The position numbers and the translations under genes are program-made. Below, piece after piece: positions 42,094-52,704 of a DNA stretch of 64,000 bases. The DNA is from Pyronema omphalodes (taxonomy: Eukaryota > Ascomycota > Pezizomycetes > Pezizales > Pyronemataceae): the NCBI GenBank assembly GCA_024516155.1, contig JAJJXM010000013.1, positions 124,001 to 188,000 on the forward strand. The letters are read 5' to 3'. Numbering within the stretch: the stretch's first letter is position 1; each line of letters begins with the position of its first letter. The notes under the pieces are model-generated. The model worked only from the letters and a program-made list of their open reading frames with translations. It ran no database searches and was not told where the DNA came from.

Positions 42094-44056
42094 TCAAGTC
42101 TCAAAATGTGTCTCGTACCTCATTGCCCAGTCTGTTTCCCAGTCTGAGTCTGAGTCTGAGTCTGCCTCCACGTCCGAATACGATTTCGTTTTCCCACGGC
42201 CCTTGACATCTCCACTACTCCATTCCCATTCAATCCCTAATCTGGCACAAATTGCGCCGAGCTTTTCGGGACCTCCGTCTGTGATCTTGCTTGATGATAA
42301 TTTCCAGCATTCGTCTTCGATACTGATACTCCGGAGATTCCTTAATGCTCCACTCTCCTTGGCAAGCGCTACATGCTCCAGCCACTCATACGGTCTCCTG
42401 ATGAACTTTAGAAGCGAGTTGGAGTGGCGTTGGCCATCCTTCTTACTTGGCCGGGATGACGACGGAAGATCAAGCGGATCATAAAGATAGAGATGTAAAG
42501 ATTCAAGATTTGCAGGCAGTAGTTTTAGTAGACAAGTATCCTCGGGCCGGTCCGCAGGTGATAGAGGAACCAGAGAGGCGAGGTCTGTTGTTATTGTCCG
42601 GAGCTCTGGAAAATTCAGGAATGGTCCAATTCCTCCATCGGTACTTGAAGTCCCCTCGAACGGACCAATAATATCGATTTCTTCGATGGTGTTCCGTACG
42701 ATGTGTAAGGCTTCTCGCATTCTCGATGCCTTGAAATCATCGAAATGACATGTTTCCAGACTTTTTAACAAAGGACTGCACTTCAGGAGTTCATAGAGCA
42801 ATTGGGAAGTCTCTTTGAAATACTCAGTCTGAATGCAGATGGAGGTTAGAGAGTTCAAGATAGGCATGTTCTGAGGCGTTGATCTAGCAAGGAACCTATC
42901 ACCAATGAAGGTGACATCTTCAAGTGCAGGCGTAAAACGGAGAAACGAAATAAGATTCCACTCATTGCTGGGTTGCTTTTCTGGGGTCGTAGAAGACTCA
43001 TGGTATACATCGTATGTAGGCCATTGCATCCACTGATAGTCCTTATGCTCCTCCTCCTTGGATTGCCAAAGCAAAGTTTCCAGGGATCTCAGTGGCATTC
43101 GGGTCCATATGTGGCTTGCCCATCGCGTGAGAAGACACGCATATCGGCCTCCGACGTACCCGTCGAATATAAGCATACCGAGGTTGGTCAGTCGGGACAA
43201 TAAAAGTGGAGAACACATCTGCTCGTATAGTTTCGACATCTCGCGCAGTCCAGATGGATTTAAAGGATAATAAAATGTCTTCCCTGTCAATGTTTTCAAG
43301 TCGACTTCATCAACTAACTTTGAGAAGATTTTGTGATCGGTTTTGAGTTCTTTCAGGCTGCACTGAACCGGTATAATGTCATCGGGGTGGCTCTCATTGT
43401 AGGTGAGATGCTTTATGGATGCTGCGAGACTTGGGTTGAGGTCAATGAGACGTAGAAGCTCCCGAACGTCATCCGTAACTGAAGGGTTATCAGAGTGCTT
43501 CCGTGGGATCTGGACTGATTCGTAGACAACTGTTTGTAGAAGGTAACGAAATCCGCGATTCACAAGTCTGAGATTGAGTAAATCACGGTTGCAGGTTGAT
43601 GCATCAGGCCCCCTCAAGAAACCAATGATCGAGTTGAGAACATCGGTTGGGCATCCTAACAAGGTAGTTGCCAGGGCGGAGCTTAATGTTTGCGTGTTTT
43701 CGGTCTTCGTCTTCTGCTTTTTGCGTTTTGGACTTTTGTCCTCTCCCTCCGATCCTAGTGGCTCAGGTACTGATTTGCCTGATTCCTTTTTGGCGGTGGG
43801 TGTTGCAACGTCGCTGTGTGTTGCAAGATGTTCCGGCAGCTGTATGGTTTTCTGGACTCCTTTCTGTTGTGTATTCGCCTCGGGTCCTGTCACTGTAGAT
43901 GCCACGTTCTTCTTAGATTTCTTTCCCACTAGAATTCAACCCGTCATATTAGCGATAGTGTCCTTCGACTCCCCAATTGTTTGGAGACACGTTATTGCCA
44001 TACATGGATTATGAATGCTGCTTTTCCAAACATCTGATGAGGATGGAACACTTACT
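42094..44056 (-). CDS. F-box/LRR gene F, intact
   Basis: Coding join: base 44056 plus 43928-42094 (611 residues). No genomic ATG exists at the start; A from exon 1 joins TG from exon 2, giving MGKKSKKNVASTV. Basic stretches KKSKK (3-7) and PKRKKQKTKTE (67-77) could be nuclear signals. The F-box is at about 90-137 (LLGCPTDVLNSIIGF ... LRLVNRGFRYLLQ), followed by LLRLIDLNPSLAASIKHL and LRR-like repeats to about 590 (LTNLGMLIF, PLRSLETLLW, LLKSLETCHF, ALRNLRSISIE). An acidic tail EADSDSDSDWETDWAMRYE follows. F-box proteins link substrates to SCF ubiquitin ligase through Skp1; substrate unknown. One of two copies with no visible defect. Closest relative C. Confidence 0.9.
43929..44055 (-). other. 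Intron 1 of F-box gene F (127 nt)
   Basis: CGAAA|GTAAGTG donor, GCTAATATG branch candidate, ATTCTAG|TGGGAAAG acceptor. Joined: CGAAATGGGAAAG. Confidence 0.85.
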
Positions 44057-44153
44057 TTCGAACGTCGATGTTGAAGCTTTGTGAAGATGGATCTTGTCGT
44101 GGAGTATAATGGGGTTGAGGTAACCGACGTTTCTATTCATTCTTATAAGATTA

Positions 44154-44164
44154 TGTCTTGGCCC
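44154..44164 (-). promoter_or_regulatory. F-box family promoter box, gene F
   Basis: The minus strand reads TTGGGCCAAGACATAATCTTATAAG: the CCAAGACA core, then CTTATAA about 6 bp later, about 100 bp upstream of the donor. Confidence 0.6.
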
Positions 44165-44485
44165 AAGGACAAGCTCAGCCGCTGTAGTTTTTCATCCTGG
44201 TGTTCTTCCGGATGTCGAACACCCCTTACATACATCGGTTACGTATGCTGTAGGGGGTAATGCCGTTGCCACGGACGTGCACTTTCCCTTCGGAAATGGC
44301 GTAGCAGTGCAGTGTTTCGAGATGTGCATGCATGTATTCCTTAAATATGCAAGATGGATTCAAGAATATGTTCCGTCCTGGAGACCTTCCCATTGCCATA
44401 CTGCCACAATCCTTTCAATCTGCCGCTACTGGAAAGTAAAATGCACATTCCTTGAGAAATTGTAGTTTCCCGACAAACTTTGATA

Positions 44486-45487
44486 CTCGTGCCTAAAGAT
44501 GGTGGCTAGCGCCACCACCCCCGGTCGCTCGTCAACGAGCAACCGGCGGCACTCCTACGGAGTGCCCGACCGTTGTTTGTGAAGCGGTCGTACTGTACGA
44601 AGCAACCTCCTCATCCGCCGCGTTCCACCCCCGGCTCTACCACCACAACGACGCGTAAATTATTCCAGTAAAGTATAATATTGAATAAGGGACCCTTAAG
44701 TGTAAAGAGACAAAATTTCAGGATGAAATAGCTGTTGTGAAGAGAATTACGATTGATTATCTACCAAATTTTGTTCGCGAGGAGCTCGAAAAAGTGAACT
44801 ATAATCTTATTTTTCACCACCACAACGAAAAATATTTCAAAAAAAAAACTCGTAGACTTGAAGTAAAATATGTTAAGTTACATCTACGAAACTATCAAAA
44901 CTTATAATTGTTGCGTTGGTAAAAGAAAGCTGATTATTTACGAGCGAAATGGTAGACTCCCCACCGCTTTCGAGAAAACCCTAACCCACCAAAAACTCCT
45001 GGAGCAGCCTGCAATTCTGTGGTCCGCCGAAATCCACGAGCAATTTTCACCATCACAGTCACGCGTAATTAATATCAGCGAATGGAAATATTGTTGTAGA
45101 GACATATAAGTTTGCTTGTAGTGGGTTCAAAGTTATTTATTTTGTGGGCGTGGTGGTGAAAAATAAGATTATAGTTCACTTTTGCGAGCTCCCCGCGAAA
45201 AGAATTTGGTAGATAATCAATCGTAATTCTCTTCACAACAGCTATTTCACCCTGAAAATTTGTCTCTTTACACTTAAGGGTCCCTTATTCAATATTATAC
45301 TGTACTGGAATAATTTACGCGTCGTTGTGGTGGTAGAGCCGGGGGTGGAACGCGGCGGATGAGGAGGTTGCTTCGTACAGTACGACCGCTTCACAAACAA
45401 CGGTCGGGCACTCCGTAGGAGTGCCGCCGGTTGCTCGTTGACGAGCGACCGGGGGTGGTGGCGCTAGCCACCATCTTTAGGCACGAG
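44486..45487. mobile_element. TA-flanked foldback element with 338-bp inverted arms
   Basis: Left arm 44486-44823 and right arm 45150-45487 are inverted copies differing at few positions; the spacer (44824-45149) has no gene. TA lies at both ends (44484-44485, 45488-45489). The outer 120 bp of each arm is a chain of short hairpins: GGTGGCTAGCGCCACC, GCTCGTCAACGAGC within CCGGT...ACCGG, GGCACTCCTACGGAGTGCC, CGTACTGTACG. The homologous site without insertion is ATTGATAGATT at 59434-59444. TA flanking suggests Tc1-mariner mobilisation; the family is not recognised. Confidence 0.88.
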
Positions 45488-45559
45488 TAGATGATCAAAA
45501 TTCAGACTAGCAGCCACCGGATTCATTCATTAGGTCAGCATTCTTTTCGCGGCTTTCTC

Positions 45560-46560
45560 TTCTCTACAAATATTCCATATTGTTGTTTGTAACGACCAAA
45601 CTGACTCACGATGAACCCTGTACAGCTATGCCGGTACAGAATTTCTCTAGCAGCATCAATTCCTACCATCGCGAGCCGCGGGTTATGTATTGGGATGCTC
45701 ACTGTCGAAATATATGCAAGAGAAGATTGTTTCTATATTCGTGAGGGAGACGATCTCTATACGCAAGAATATCTGGTCCTGCAGGTTTTTCATTCCCACG
45801 CTGTCCTTCTCTGACTGATTCCCGAAATACATCGCAGGCCTTCAGGACGTTAATATCATCACATTCCTCCTTGAAATTGTAGTTTTTTGACGGGACATTC
45901 TTATGGTGATGTTCAGATGGTTCGAACTTACATCCATGAGATGGCTGGAGGACCAGCATGTCCACACGACAATCTTACCTTTCAATCCGCTCTTGGCAAT
46001 GGAGTAAGACTTTAAAGATGTCTTCCGCATTCCAAGACAGAATGTTCAAATGTCGCTTGTCAAACTGAATTTGTCTGAGATGTAATAGTAGTGACACACG
46101 CGACAATCTGGTATAATTGAGCAGAGGAGATAAGAAGGTTGCGGCGAAGCGTCAGGACACAGTACATGTGACATGCGTGCATCCTTATAGCCATGGATGT
46201 TATCAAGTTTGTCCAAAGGACCGGACGCTATCCGGTGATCCCGGTCTAGACGGTCAGTAGCATATCAGACATGGCACGAGTGTATCATTGTTCTCCTCAA
46301 CAGCAACGATCAAGTTTGCACAGATGAGGCAATCACTTTTACCCAACTATGTCAATTGCGAAAGACAAGAGCAATTTCTAGTGGGGCAAACCAAAATAAT
46401 GAGCCTTGGGATATATGGCTTGATATGCGCTACATGAAATGATATGAAAGCTATAAAAAAAGGAGAAACCGCAATGGCACATTTTATAATACAAACAAGC
46501 TTCTGCACTCGTCCAACGTCAGTAAGGTACAATGGAGAATGTAAGACCATCAGTGGTTGA
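45560..46560. other. Intergenic; one weak minus-strand ORF
   Basis: ORF 45965-45699 (minus; SKNYNFKEECDDINVLKACD, then VFRESVREGQRGNEK) is charged and has no recognised domain. The region at 45540-45660 aligns with 59500-59600 upstream of F-box H, and 46140-46240 holds a module V fragment. 46290-46590 is the 3' flank of G. Confidence 0.35.
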
Positions 46561-46595
46561 TTTTGACGGCTTGGAAGAATGATGTATCACAATGT

Positions 46596-48425
46596 TTACC
46601 AGTCCAAGTGCCCACCATGGCACGTGTACGTCTCTGTATCCGTGTCCGTGTCTGAGTCCGTGTCCGTGTCCGTATCTGTGTCCGTGTCCATTGGCGAATG
46701 TTTTCTTGTTTTAGAAGACTCCTTGACAATGCCGCCGCTGCATTTCCATTCAATCCCCGATTTTGCACAAAGTGCAACAAGTCTCTTGGGACCGTCTTGC
46801 GAGATCCTCTTTATTAATAATTCCCAATGTGGATTGTCTATTGTGATACTACGGAGTTTCGTCAACCTTCCGCTCTCTTTGGCAAGCGCTACGTCCTCCA
46901 GCAACTCATAAAGTCTACCCACTAGTCCTGAAAAATGTAGGGATTTCCACGGGCCGTTCGGATAGAGTGGCTCAGATCTAAACGGAACACCATCCATGCC
47001 AGTGAGACGAAGATGAAAAGATTCGAGGTTTGGTGGCAACAATTCGAGGAGACAGAAATCCTGGGACCAGCCCGGAGGCCGTAACGGAGCAAAGGATGCC
47101 AAATCTGTTGATATTTTTGTGAGCTTTGGAAAATCCCGGAACGTGCCAATTCCTCCGTTTGAACTTGAAACGCCTTTAAACTCTCCCCCGATGTCAATGT
47201 CCTCGATGGTGTTCCGTACGAGCCGTAAGGCCTGTCTAAATGTCGACACCTCGCAAGTGCCCGAATGCGAGGTTCGCAGACTTTTTAACATTGGACTGCA
47301 CTGGAGGAGATTCATCATCCATTGCACGGTCTCCTTCGGATGACCCTTGTCAATCCAGATGGATGTTAAAAACTGCATATCTGGCAGGTGGCTGGGTGTT
47401 GCTCCAGCAAGATACAAGTCGTTCGAGAAGGTGAGTTGCTTGAGGCCAGGTACAAAACGGAGAAAGGAAATAACATTGCAGTCATCGGTTGGAGGCTTTC
47501 CTGGGGTTGTAACTGACTTGGCATTGCATGCATCGTGTGCAGGCCACTGCATGCGCATCTGATCGTAGTGTGGATCACGTGATAGCCAAGTCAAAACTTC
47601 CAGTGAGTTTAGTGGCATGAATTCCCATATTTTCCGTGCCCATTGCGTCAGAAGCGAGGCGTATCCACCACCCACGTAGCAATGGATTTCCAGCACACGT
47701 AGGTTGGTTAGTCGTGACAACAGGAGTGAGACACACATCTTGTCGTATACGTCTATCATGTCCTGCAGACGCAATTGGTTCGGACGATGATCGAACGTGC
47801 TCGCTCTCGGTCTTTTTGGCTCCATGTTTCGGACGCACTGTGAATAGATTTTGTAATCATGTTCCAGTTCTTCTAACGTGTACTCAATCGGCAATATCTT
47901 TTCTGGCTGGGCCTCGCAATAGTTGAGATGCTTTACACATGTCGCGAGGCTGGGATTCGTGTCAATCAGACGCAGTAGCTTGCGAACGTCATTCGTAACT
48001 GGAGCACGGTAAGAAGTTTTTTTTGTCGGTATAAAAACGGTTTCGAAGACGATTGGTTGCAGAAGGCAGCGAAATCCGCGACTTACTAGTCTCAGGCTGA
48101 ATAAATCACGGTGACGCGTTGCTTTTTCAGGCCCTCTGACGAAGGCAATAATTGCATCAAGAACGTCGCTAGGGCATGATGACAACGAAATAGCAATTTT
48201 AGAGCCTGACAGAAGTGTCGCTGCAGGTTGTTGCTTCTTCCTCTTCATCTTTCGCCTCTTTCGTTTCGACTTGGAAAATGATATATCGGTGTCATGAATG
48301 GTAAAATCCACTTGCTGGTCGACGCAGGTGCCTAACGTCTTCTTTTTGCTGGATTTTGCAAGCACTCTATTCGTTGCAACAGTTTCTGGAGGCGTGAGCT
48401 GTTCCGGGGACCCTTTCTGTCGCAT
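46596..48425 (-). CDS. F-box/LRR gene G, long ORF intact, spliced start off frame
   Basis: 609 codons from a genomic ATG at 48425. Basic segment KSKRKRRKMKRKKQQ, F-box LSSCPSDVLDAIIAFVRG ... LRLVSRGFRCLLQP, LLRLIDTNPSLATCVKHL, LRRs, and an Asp/Thr/Ser hexamer-encoded tail (MDTDTDTDTDTDSDTDTDTE) ending HLDW. Exon 2 starts TGGGAAGAAACGC, one A short of paralogs, so the spliced ATG leads out of frame after MGR. The family N-terminus (KKRKNQAASTAAESERN) lies just upstream of 48425 in the ORF frame. Translation could use the 48425 ATG by leaky scanning, or the gene is newly damaged. The body shows no other defect. Confidence 0.82.
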   Translation of the reverse strand: MRQKGSPEQLTPPETVATNRVLAKSSKKKTLGTCVDQQVDFTIHDTDISFSKSKRKRRKMKRKKQQPAATLLSGSKIAISLSSCPSDVLDAIIAFVRGPEKATRHRDLFSLRLVSRGFRCLLQPIVFETVFIPTKKTSYRAPVTNDVRKLLRLIDTNPSLATCVKHLNYCEAQPEKILPIEYTLEELEHDYKIYSQCVRNMEPKRPRASTFDHRPNQLRLQDMIDVYDKMCVSLLLSRLTNLRVLEIHCYVGGGYASLLTQWARKIWEFMPLNSLEVLTWLSRDPHYDQMRMQWPAHDACNAKSVTTPGKPPTDDCNVISFLRFVPGLKQLTFSNDLYLAGATPSHLPDMQFLTSIWIDKGHPKETVQWMMNLLQCSPMLKSLRTSHSGTCEVSTFRQALRLVRNTIEDIDIGGEFKGVSSSNGGIGTFRDFPKLTKISTDLASFAPLRPPGWSQDFCLLELLPPNLESFHLRLTGMDGVPFRSEPLYPNGPWKSLHFSGLVGRLYELLEDVALAKESGRLTKLRSITIDNPHWELLIKRISQDGPKRLVALCAKSGIEWKCSGGIVKESSKTRKHSPMDTDTDTDTDTDSDTDTDTETYTCHGGHLDW

Positions 48426-48480
48426 ATTTCTCTCCGATTCCGCTGCTGTAGATGCAGCTTGGTTTTTGCGTTTCTTCCCA

Positions 48481-48620
48481 CTGGAAATGAAACTCGTTCT
48501 GTTAGATATACTCTATGTGTATTGCTCCACGCGTTCCTCTGTTGTTGTTCGCAACGTCATCGAGAGGAACGTTTGCTCCTGGGTTCTTCCGGCAATTTCT
48601 CACAGGGATAGATCACTCAC
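48481..48620 (-). other. Intron 1 of F-box gene G (140 nt)
   Basis: CAGAAA|GTGAGTG donor and TTTCCAG|TGGGAAG acceptor. Exon 1 contains a three-fold imperfect repeat of the CATCAGACGACAGAAA type (48625-48680). Confidence 0.72.
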
Positions 48621-48755
48621 TTTCTGTCGTCTGATGTTTTTCTGTCGTCTGATGTTCTTCTGTTGTTGGATGTTCACCAATTGCAGAGCATGACGGTGTC
48701 GTGGATTTTTTGGGAGTGCAGGTAAAAGATTTCTCTGGTCTGTTATACGGTTGTA

Positions 48756-48767
48756 TGTCTTGGCGCC
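48756..48767 (-). promoter_or_regulatory. F-box family promoter box, gene G
   Basis: The minus strand reads CGGCGCCAAGACATACAACCGTATAAC, box plus GTATAA. Confidence 0.65.
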
Positions 48768-49134
48768 GGGACAACATCCGCCGCCGGACCTTCTCATCTA
48801 GTTTTCATCTGACAATGAATCACGATTTGTGATTGAACTCGACCCTCGGAGATCGTAGTTACATATACCGCACGGCAGGAATTCCATTGCCGCAAGTGGC
48901 ACTTCACTTCACCCACGGTGTTACGTTCCCAGGAAATACAACTTTGTGAAGAAGGAAATTGATTACGTACAGAATTTGCATAGACAATCGCAACTGAAGC
49001 CCTTCAGATCACCTTCCTCGCACCGGCGGTTCTGCTTCTTCAAAAGACCATTTGTATTATTGTTTCTACGAAGTACATCGTACTGGACTAGCTTGATGAC
49101 AATTTGATTTACTACGATACCCCTGGCGTTGCTC

Positions 49135-49147
49135 TTCATAGTTTGAG
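49135..49147. repeat. 13-bp target duplication of LINE-A copy 2 (left; right copy 51930-51942)
   Basis: TTCATAGTTTGAG on both sides of 49148-51929. Confidence 0.9.
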
Positions 49148-49649
49148 TTTATTTATTTATTTATTTATTTGTCATACACGCTTGCAACCGTAAGGTTATG
49201 GCGGGTACTACTTTAAGGTACAATGCTGACCATCGGGAGTGACTCCGATGGCCACTGGGTACGCCCCAGAGCGGTCTATCTAAGTTTCTGGCAGTAGTCG
49301 CCTCTGTCTTTCTGTCTGTGTCTGTCCATCTCGTCACTGTGTCCGTGAGCCCTGTTTGCTCTAGTATCTTTCCTCCACCCTTCCCCAGTTTCTACCGCCT
49401 GAAACTCTGATAATAATAAGAAAAGTAAAGGAAAACAAAGGAAATGAGAAAATACAGAAACACACCCATCCCCGGCTCCTTGACTTTCCCATCTCTCCTC
49501 TCCCTTTTCGTCATTCGTGATACAAAGGAAAACATAATGTAAAAGAAAAGTTAGAAAATGTAGCAAATCCTCCCTTCGAATCCATCTTTGTCCTGTCCTA
49601 TCGACAATTTGCTTCTGGTTTAAATACATTCTGGTGTTTTTTTTCTTTT

Positions 49650-49684
<35 letters not shown>

Positions 49685-51929
49685 TGTGTTCTTCATCGGG
49701 GTCAGTTAACGTACCCCAATCTGCCATTGTGAATCTGTGTTCTGGTGAGTGCCTCTCCGCTACAGGGGTACTTAACTGTGTGTGTGCCCATTCCGCAGTT
49801 GCGAGCTTCGTTTCAGAGATAATAGTGGTCAGGGCTTGAATTCCGTGTGGCGTGTGGAGGATCATCTTGAGTTGTAGTTGTCGGTGCCGTGGTAGTTTAA
49901 GTTGGTGGCGGAGGTTAATATGTTGGGAGGTAAATATGGGGCAGGCCAGGATCAGGTGGCGTGGGGTTTGTGGTGGGTGGAGGGGGCATGTGCATGAGCG
50001 GGAAGGGTATTGTTCGGAGGGGGGGTGTGCCAGGCTGTTGAGAAAGTAACCATGTCCTGTTCGGAGGCCCAGTATCGCCGTGGATATCTTTCGGGGCACT
50101 GATGTGTACACTTCATCAATCTTCCGCTTGAATGGTGCATTGTATGTCTTTGGGCGGGTGGAGGAGGTGTACCAGGTGACCCAATCATGGATGTGAGCTT
50201 CATGGATGCGGCGTCGCAGCCATGACAAGGAGATTGTCGAGTTCGGTAGGGGGTTTCTGTCAGTTGCCAATTTTGCCAGGCGATCTGCTTCATCGTTGCC
50301 TGCAATGTCGGTGTGGCCTGGTACCCAGTGAAGGTGCACTGTGGAGTTGCTTTCGTGTGAGGAGGGTTTGACAGGTGTGGTGGATGATGCCGGCAGTTTC
50401 GCGTCCTGGGCCTGGCGAGAGGTGCGAAGAGCGGATGATGGCTGCCTAGTTATCGGTGAAGATGTGTATCTGGCGGTTGTAGAGGTGGAGGCGTCGTAGG
50501 TGTGTAGCGCAGGAGAGTAGGCTCTCTGAGATGGCTTGTAGTTCAGCATCAAAGACTTCGTTTGTGTTGGTCATGGGAATGAGGGCTTGTATTTGTTTGT
50601 CGAGGCCGTAGGGGATGAAGAAGCTAGCCCCGGTCTTGTCCTTGAGTTAGGAGCCATCAGTGTATACCACGATTGCATTGGGTGTTGTTTTGAGGGAGTG
50701 TAGGAGTGCAAGGTGTTCGGTAGCTGCGTCCTCCTTTTCGCTCGTGGAGATAGTTGTTGTCAGGGGGGGTTTTTCCATATCGAGGGGTCCGGTTGGGCCG
50801 TGTTCTCAACTGTGCTGGTGGGGGATAGCCATGATCTCATCAGAGTGAGGATGCTTGTGAGATGGGACTGGGGGTGTGTGTGACCGTGCCAGTCACAGTC
50901 ATACTCTGTGGGGGACATGATGGCGTTCTCAAAGTGGCCTGGGGTGGGGTAGGAAGGGGCAGCGGGAAATAACGGGGTGGGTAGGGGGCAGGGAGAGTCT
51001 GAGGGCATATTTTCGTTTCTTGTGGGTGAGTCTTATCTTAACGGGTGGGAGGGCCGCCTCGTTGTGCAGGGCCATGATTGGAGTGGATGTGAAGGCGTTA
51101 AGGATCTTTCGTAGGGCGGTGTTCTGTTGTCGTTGTAGTTTGGATTCCAGCATTTTCTGATTTGACCACCATATCTCTGAACCGAAGTCGGACCTGGACT
51201 GGACACATGCACGGTAAAGTGTTCTTGTAGCGGAGGGGGACAGACCAGTTTCATATCGCACAAGGCTTCTTAGGGTGTTAAAGGACCTGGATGCGGCTGT
51301 TAGTCTAGTATTTACATGGTGAACAAAGGAAAGTTTTCTATCAAAGTGGATACCAATCCACCGGACCACATCTTTCTTTCCGCCTTTCGTGCCTGGTTGG
51401 ACTATTGTGCCATTGGGGTGTCTGACGCATGTTTGAGGGGTGGTGTCGTCTTTTTGTGATCTGTGGAAATGGAGAAGTTCTGACTTGGAGTCGTCGAATG
51501 CCACTGCGTTGTTGCGGGCCCATTCGAAGGCGGTTTCTGCGGCCCTCTCAAGGGCCCTTGAGTTGGATTCTCTAGATGTACCCTGTGTGACTAGAGCGAC
51601 GTCATCGATGTAGCTGGGTGTCCAGATGCTTGGGTGGATAGATGATAGACTGTCAAAGAGCGGTCGTAGGTATAAGAGGAACAGGATTGGTGAGGCGGGT
51701 GATCCCTGGGGGATACCGGTTCTGGTAGCTCGTTGTTCGTCGGTGTGTCCATCGAATGACAAGGCGGTGGTCCTGTCCTGGAGGAAGGAGGCGCACCAAG
51801 ATACCGTAGGAAGTGGGCATCCCAGAGATGTCATTGTAGTGAGGAGGCGTGTGGCGGATACGTTGTCGAATGCGCCTCTGACGTCGAGGAAAAGGGCGGA
51901 GGTTATGAGTTTGTTTTTGTGGCCAACTT
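49148..51929 (-). mobile_element. LINE-A copy 2, 5'-truncated
   Basis: Reading on the minus strand, it enters within the RT at a point matching 3898 of copy 1 (GTTGGCCACAAAAACAAAC) and runs to the (TAAA)n tail at 49148. Two long ORFs survive, unlike copy 1. It carries the same 3' UTR with an internal A run (T run at about 49651-49680). It inserted into gene W copy 2, upstream of F-box G, with a 13-bp duplication. Confidence 0.93.
49680..51929 (-). pseudogene. LINE-A copy 2 ORF2 fragment (RT to RNase H)
   Basis: 51834-50929 encodes the RT second half: TGIPQGSPASPILFLLYLRP, YIDDVALVTQG, WIGIHFDRKLSF, then the thumb. 50552-49680 encodes the rest of RNase H (TDIAGNDEADRLAKLATDRN) and the C-terminus ending DPDEEHM. 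Between them several 1-nt shifts occur. The LFLDVRGAFDNVS part at the truncated end is shifted against the main ORF. Truncation makes it non-autonomous. Confidence 0.88.
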
Positions 51930-52514
51930 TTCATAGTTTGAGGGTGGGAATGAACGCATTTGATAATGCCTTTGGGAGTACTATTATTATCATTCAGCCC
52001 ATCCGATGTACCAGATCCATCGCTTGGCCTCTGATCCGTCAGTGCAGTACTTGACATTTGTTCTCGCTGGTTCAACACAGTACATACCAGCTAAACTCAT
52101 ACCAGAACATTCTGTATTGGCGTCGAAGGTAACTGCTTTTTCTCTTGATGCAAGGGGCTCACGAATCGATTTAATGAATGTTTTCGAGTACCGATATCGA
52201 ATATTTGACCAGATAATTATGATGGAAATACATGGACGAAATCATTGGATAGAGGGCGACTGTAAGAACGCTGTTGTACAGGTATATCGTTGATGGGTGA
52301 GGCTAAAAATATCACTTGTCTTGCCGTAGGCGATGTTAGCCGATTCATCAAAATGAAAAGGTAACTTCCGCCACAAGGGTTGAAACCTCGGTCGTTTGTG
52401 AACTTGCTGATTCAGAGCACTCGTAAGCCACGTAAAGCATGTGTAGATCCTGCCTTCGTAGGTCATTGCCTGTAGAAGTTCATCAATCCTTTTCATGGAT
52501 AATGCGTTTTGCAC
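51930..52514 (-). pseudogene. Gene W copy 2 (split by LINE-A copy 2)
   Basis: Minus-strand blocks: LLQAMTYEGRIYTCFTWLTS, WRKLPFHFDESANIAYGKTS, SLTHQRYTCTTAFLQ, IRYRYSKTFIKSIREPLASR, AVTFDANTECSGMSLAGMYC, VEPARTN and EAKRWIWYIGWAE, then stops. Matches copy 1 at 23385-23830 block for block. A stop after SPSIQ and another after IGWAE show decay. No family recognised; Cys and aromatic residues are conserved (AGMYCVEPARTN, RWIWYIGWAE). Confidence 0.55.
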
Positions 52515-52529
52515 TATTAATAATGTGAT

Positions 52530-52700
52530 TATTGGTTTGGCGCGTTTCTACGTACGCGTGTCTTACACGAACTTTAGTGCATGATGACGCGACGCGACGC
52601 GAATCCCGGCAAAGCAACAACCGCGGGAACATAAATCCCTGCAAATCAACATCCCTGCAAGCATCACTCCCTGCAAACGCGTCCTTACAGAATCACCGAC
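52530..52700 (+). repeat. CGACG element, copy 4, with internal expansion
   Basis: GACGCGACGCGACGCGAATCCC is followed by four variants of AATCCCTGCAAA / CATCCCTGCAAG / CACTCCCTGCAAACGCGT, so the second block has expanded in tandem. Upstream of F-box G once LINE-A copy 2 is subtracted. Confidence 0.7.
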
Positions 52701-52704
52701 GGGC

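Noticed and set aside
44870..45109. ORF in the foldback spacer
   Set aside because: Short, no recognised domain, and inside a non-coding foldback element.
46604..46695. GTGTCC hexamer array as a satellite or CRISPR-like array
   Set aside because: It is in frame in F-box G and encodes its Asp/Thr tail; no spacers.
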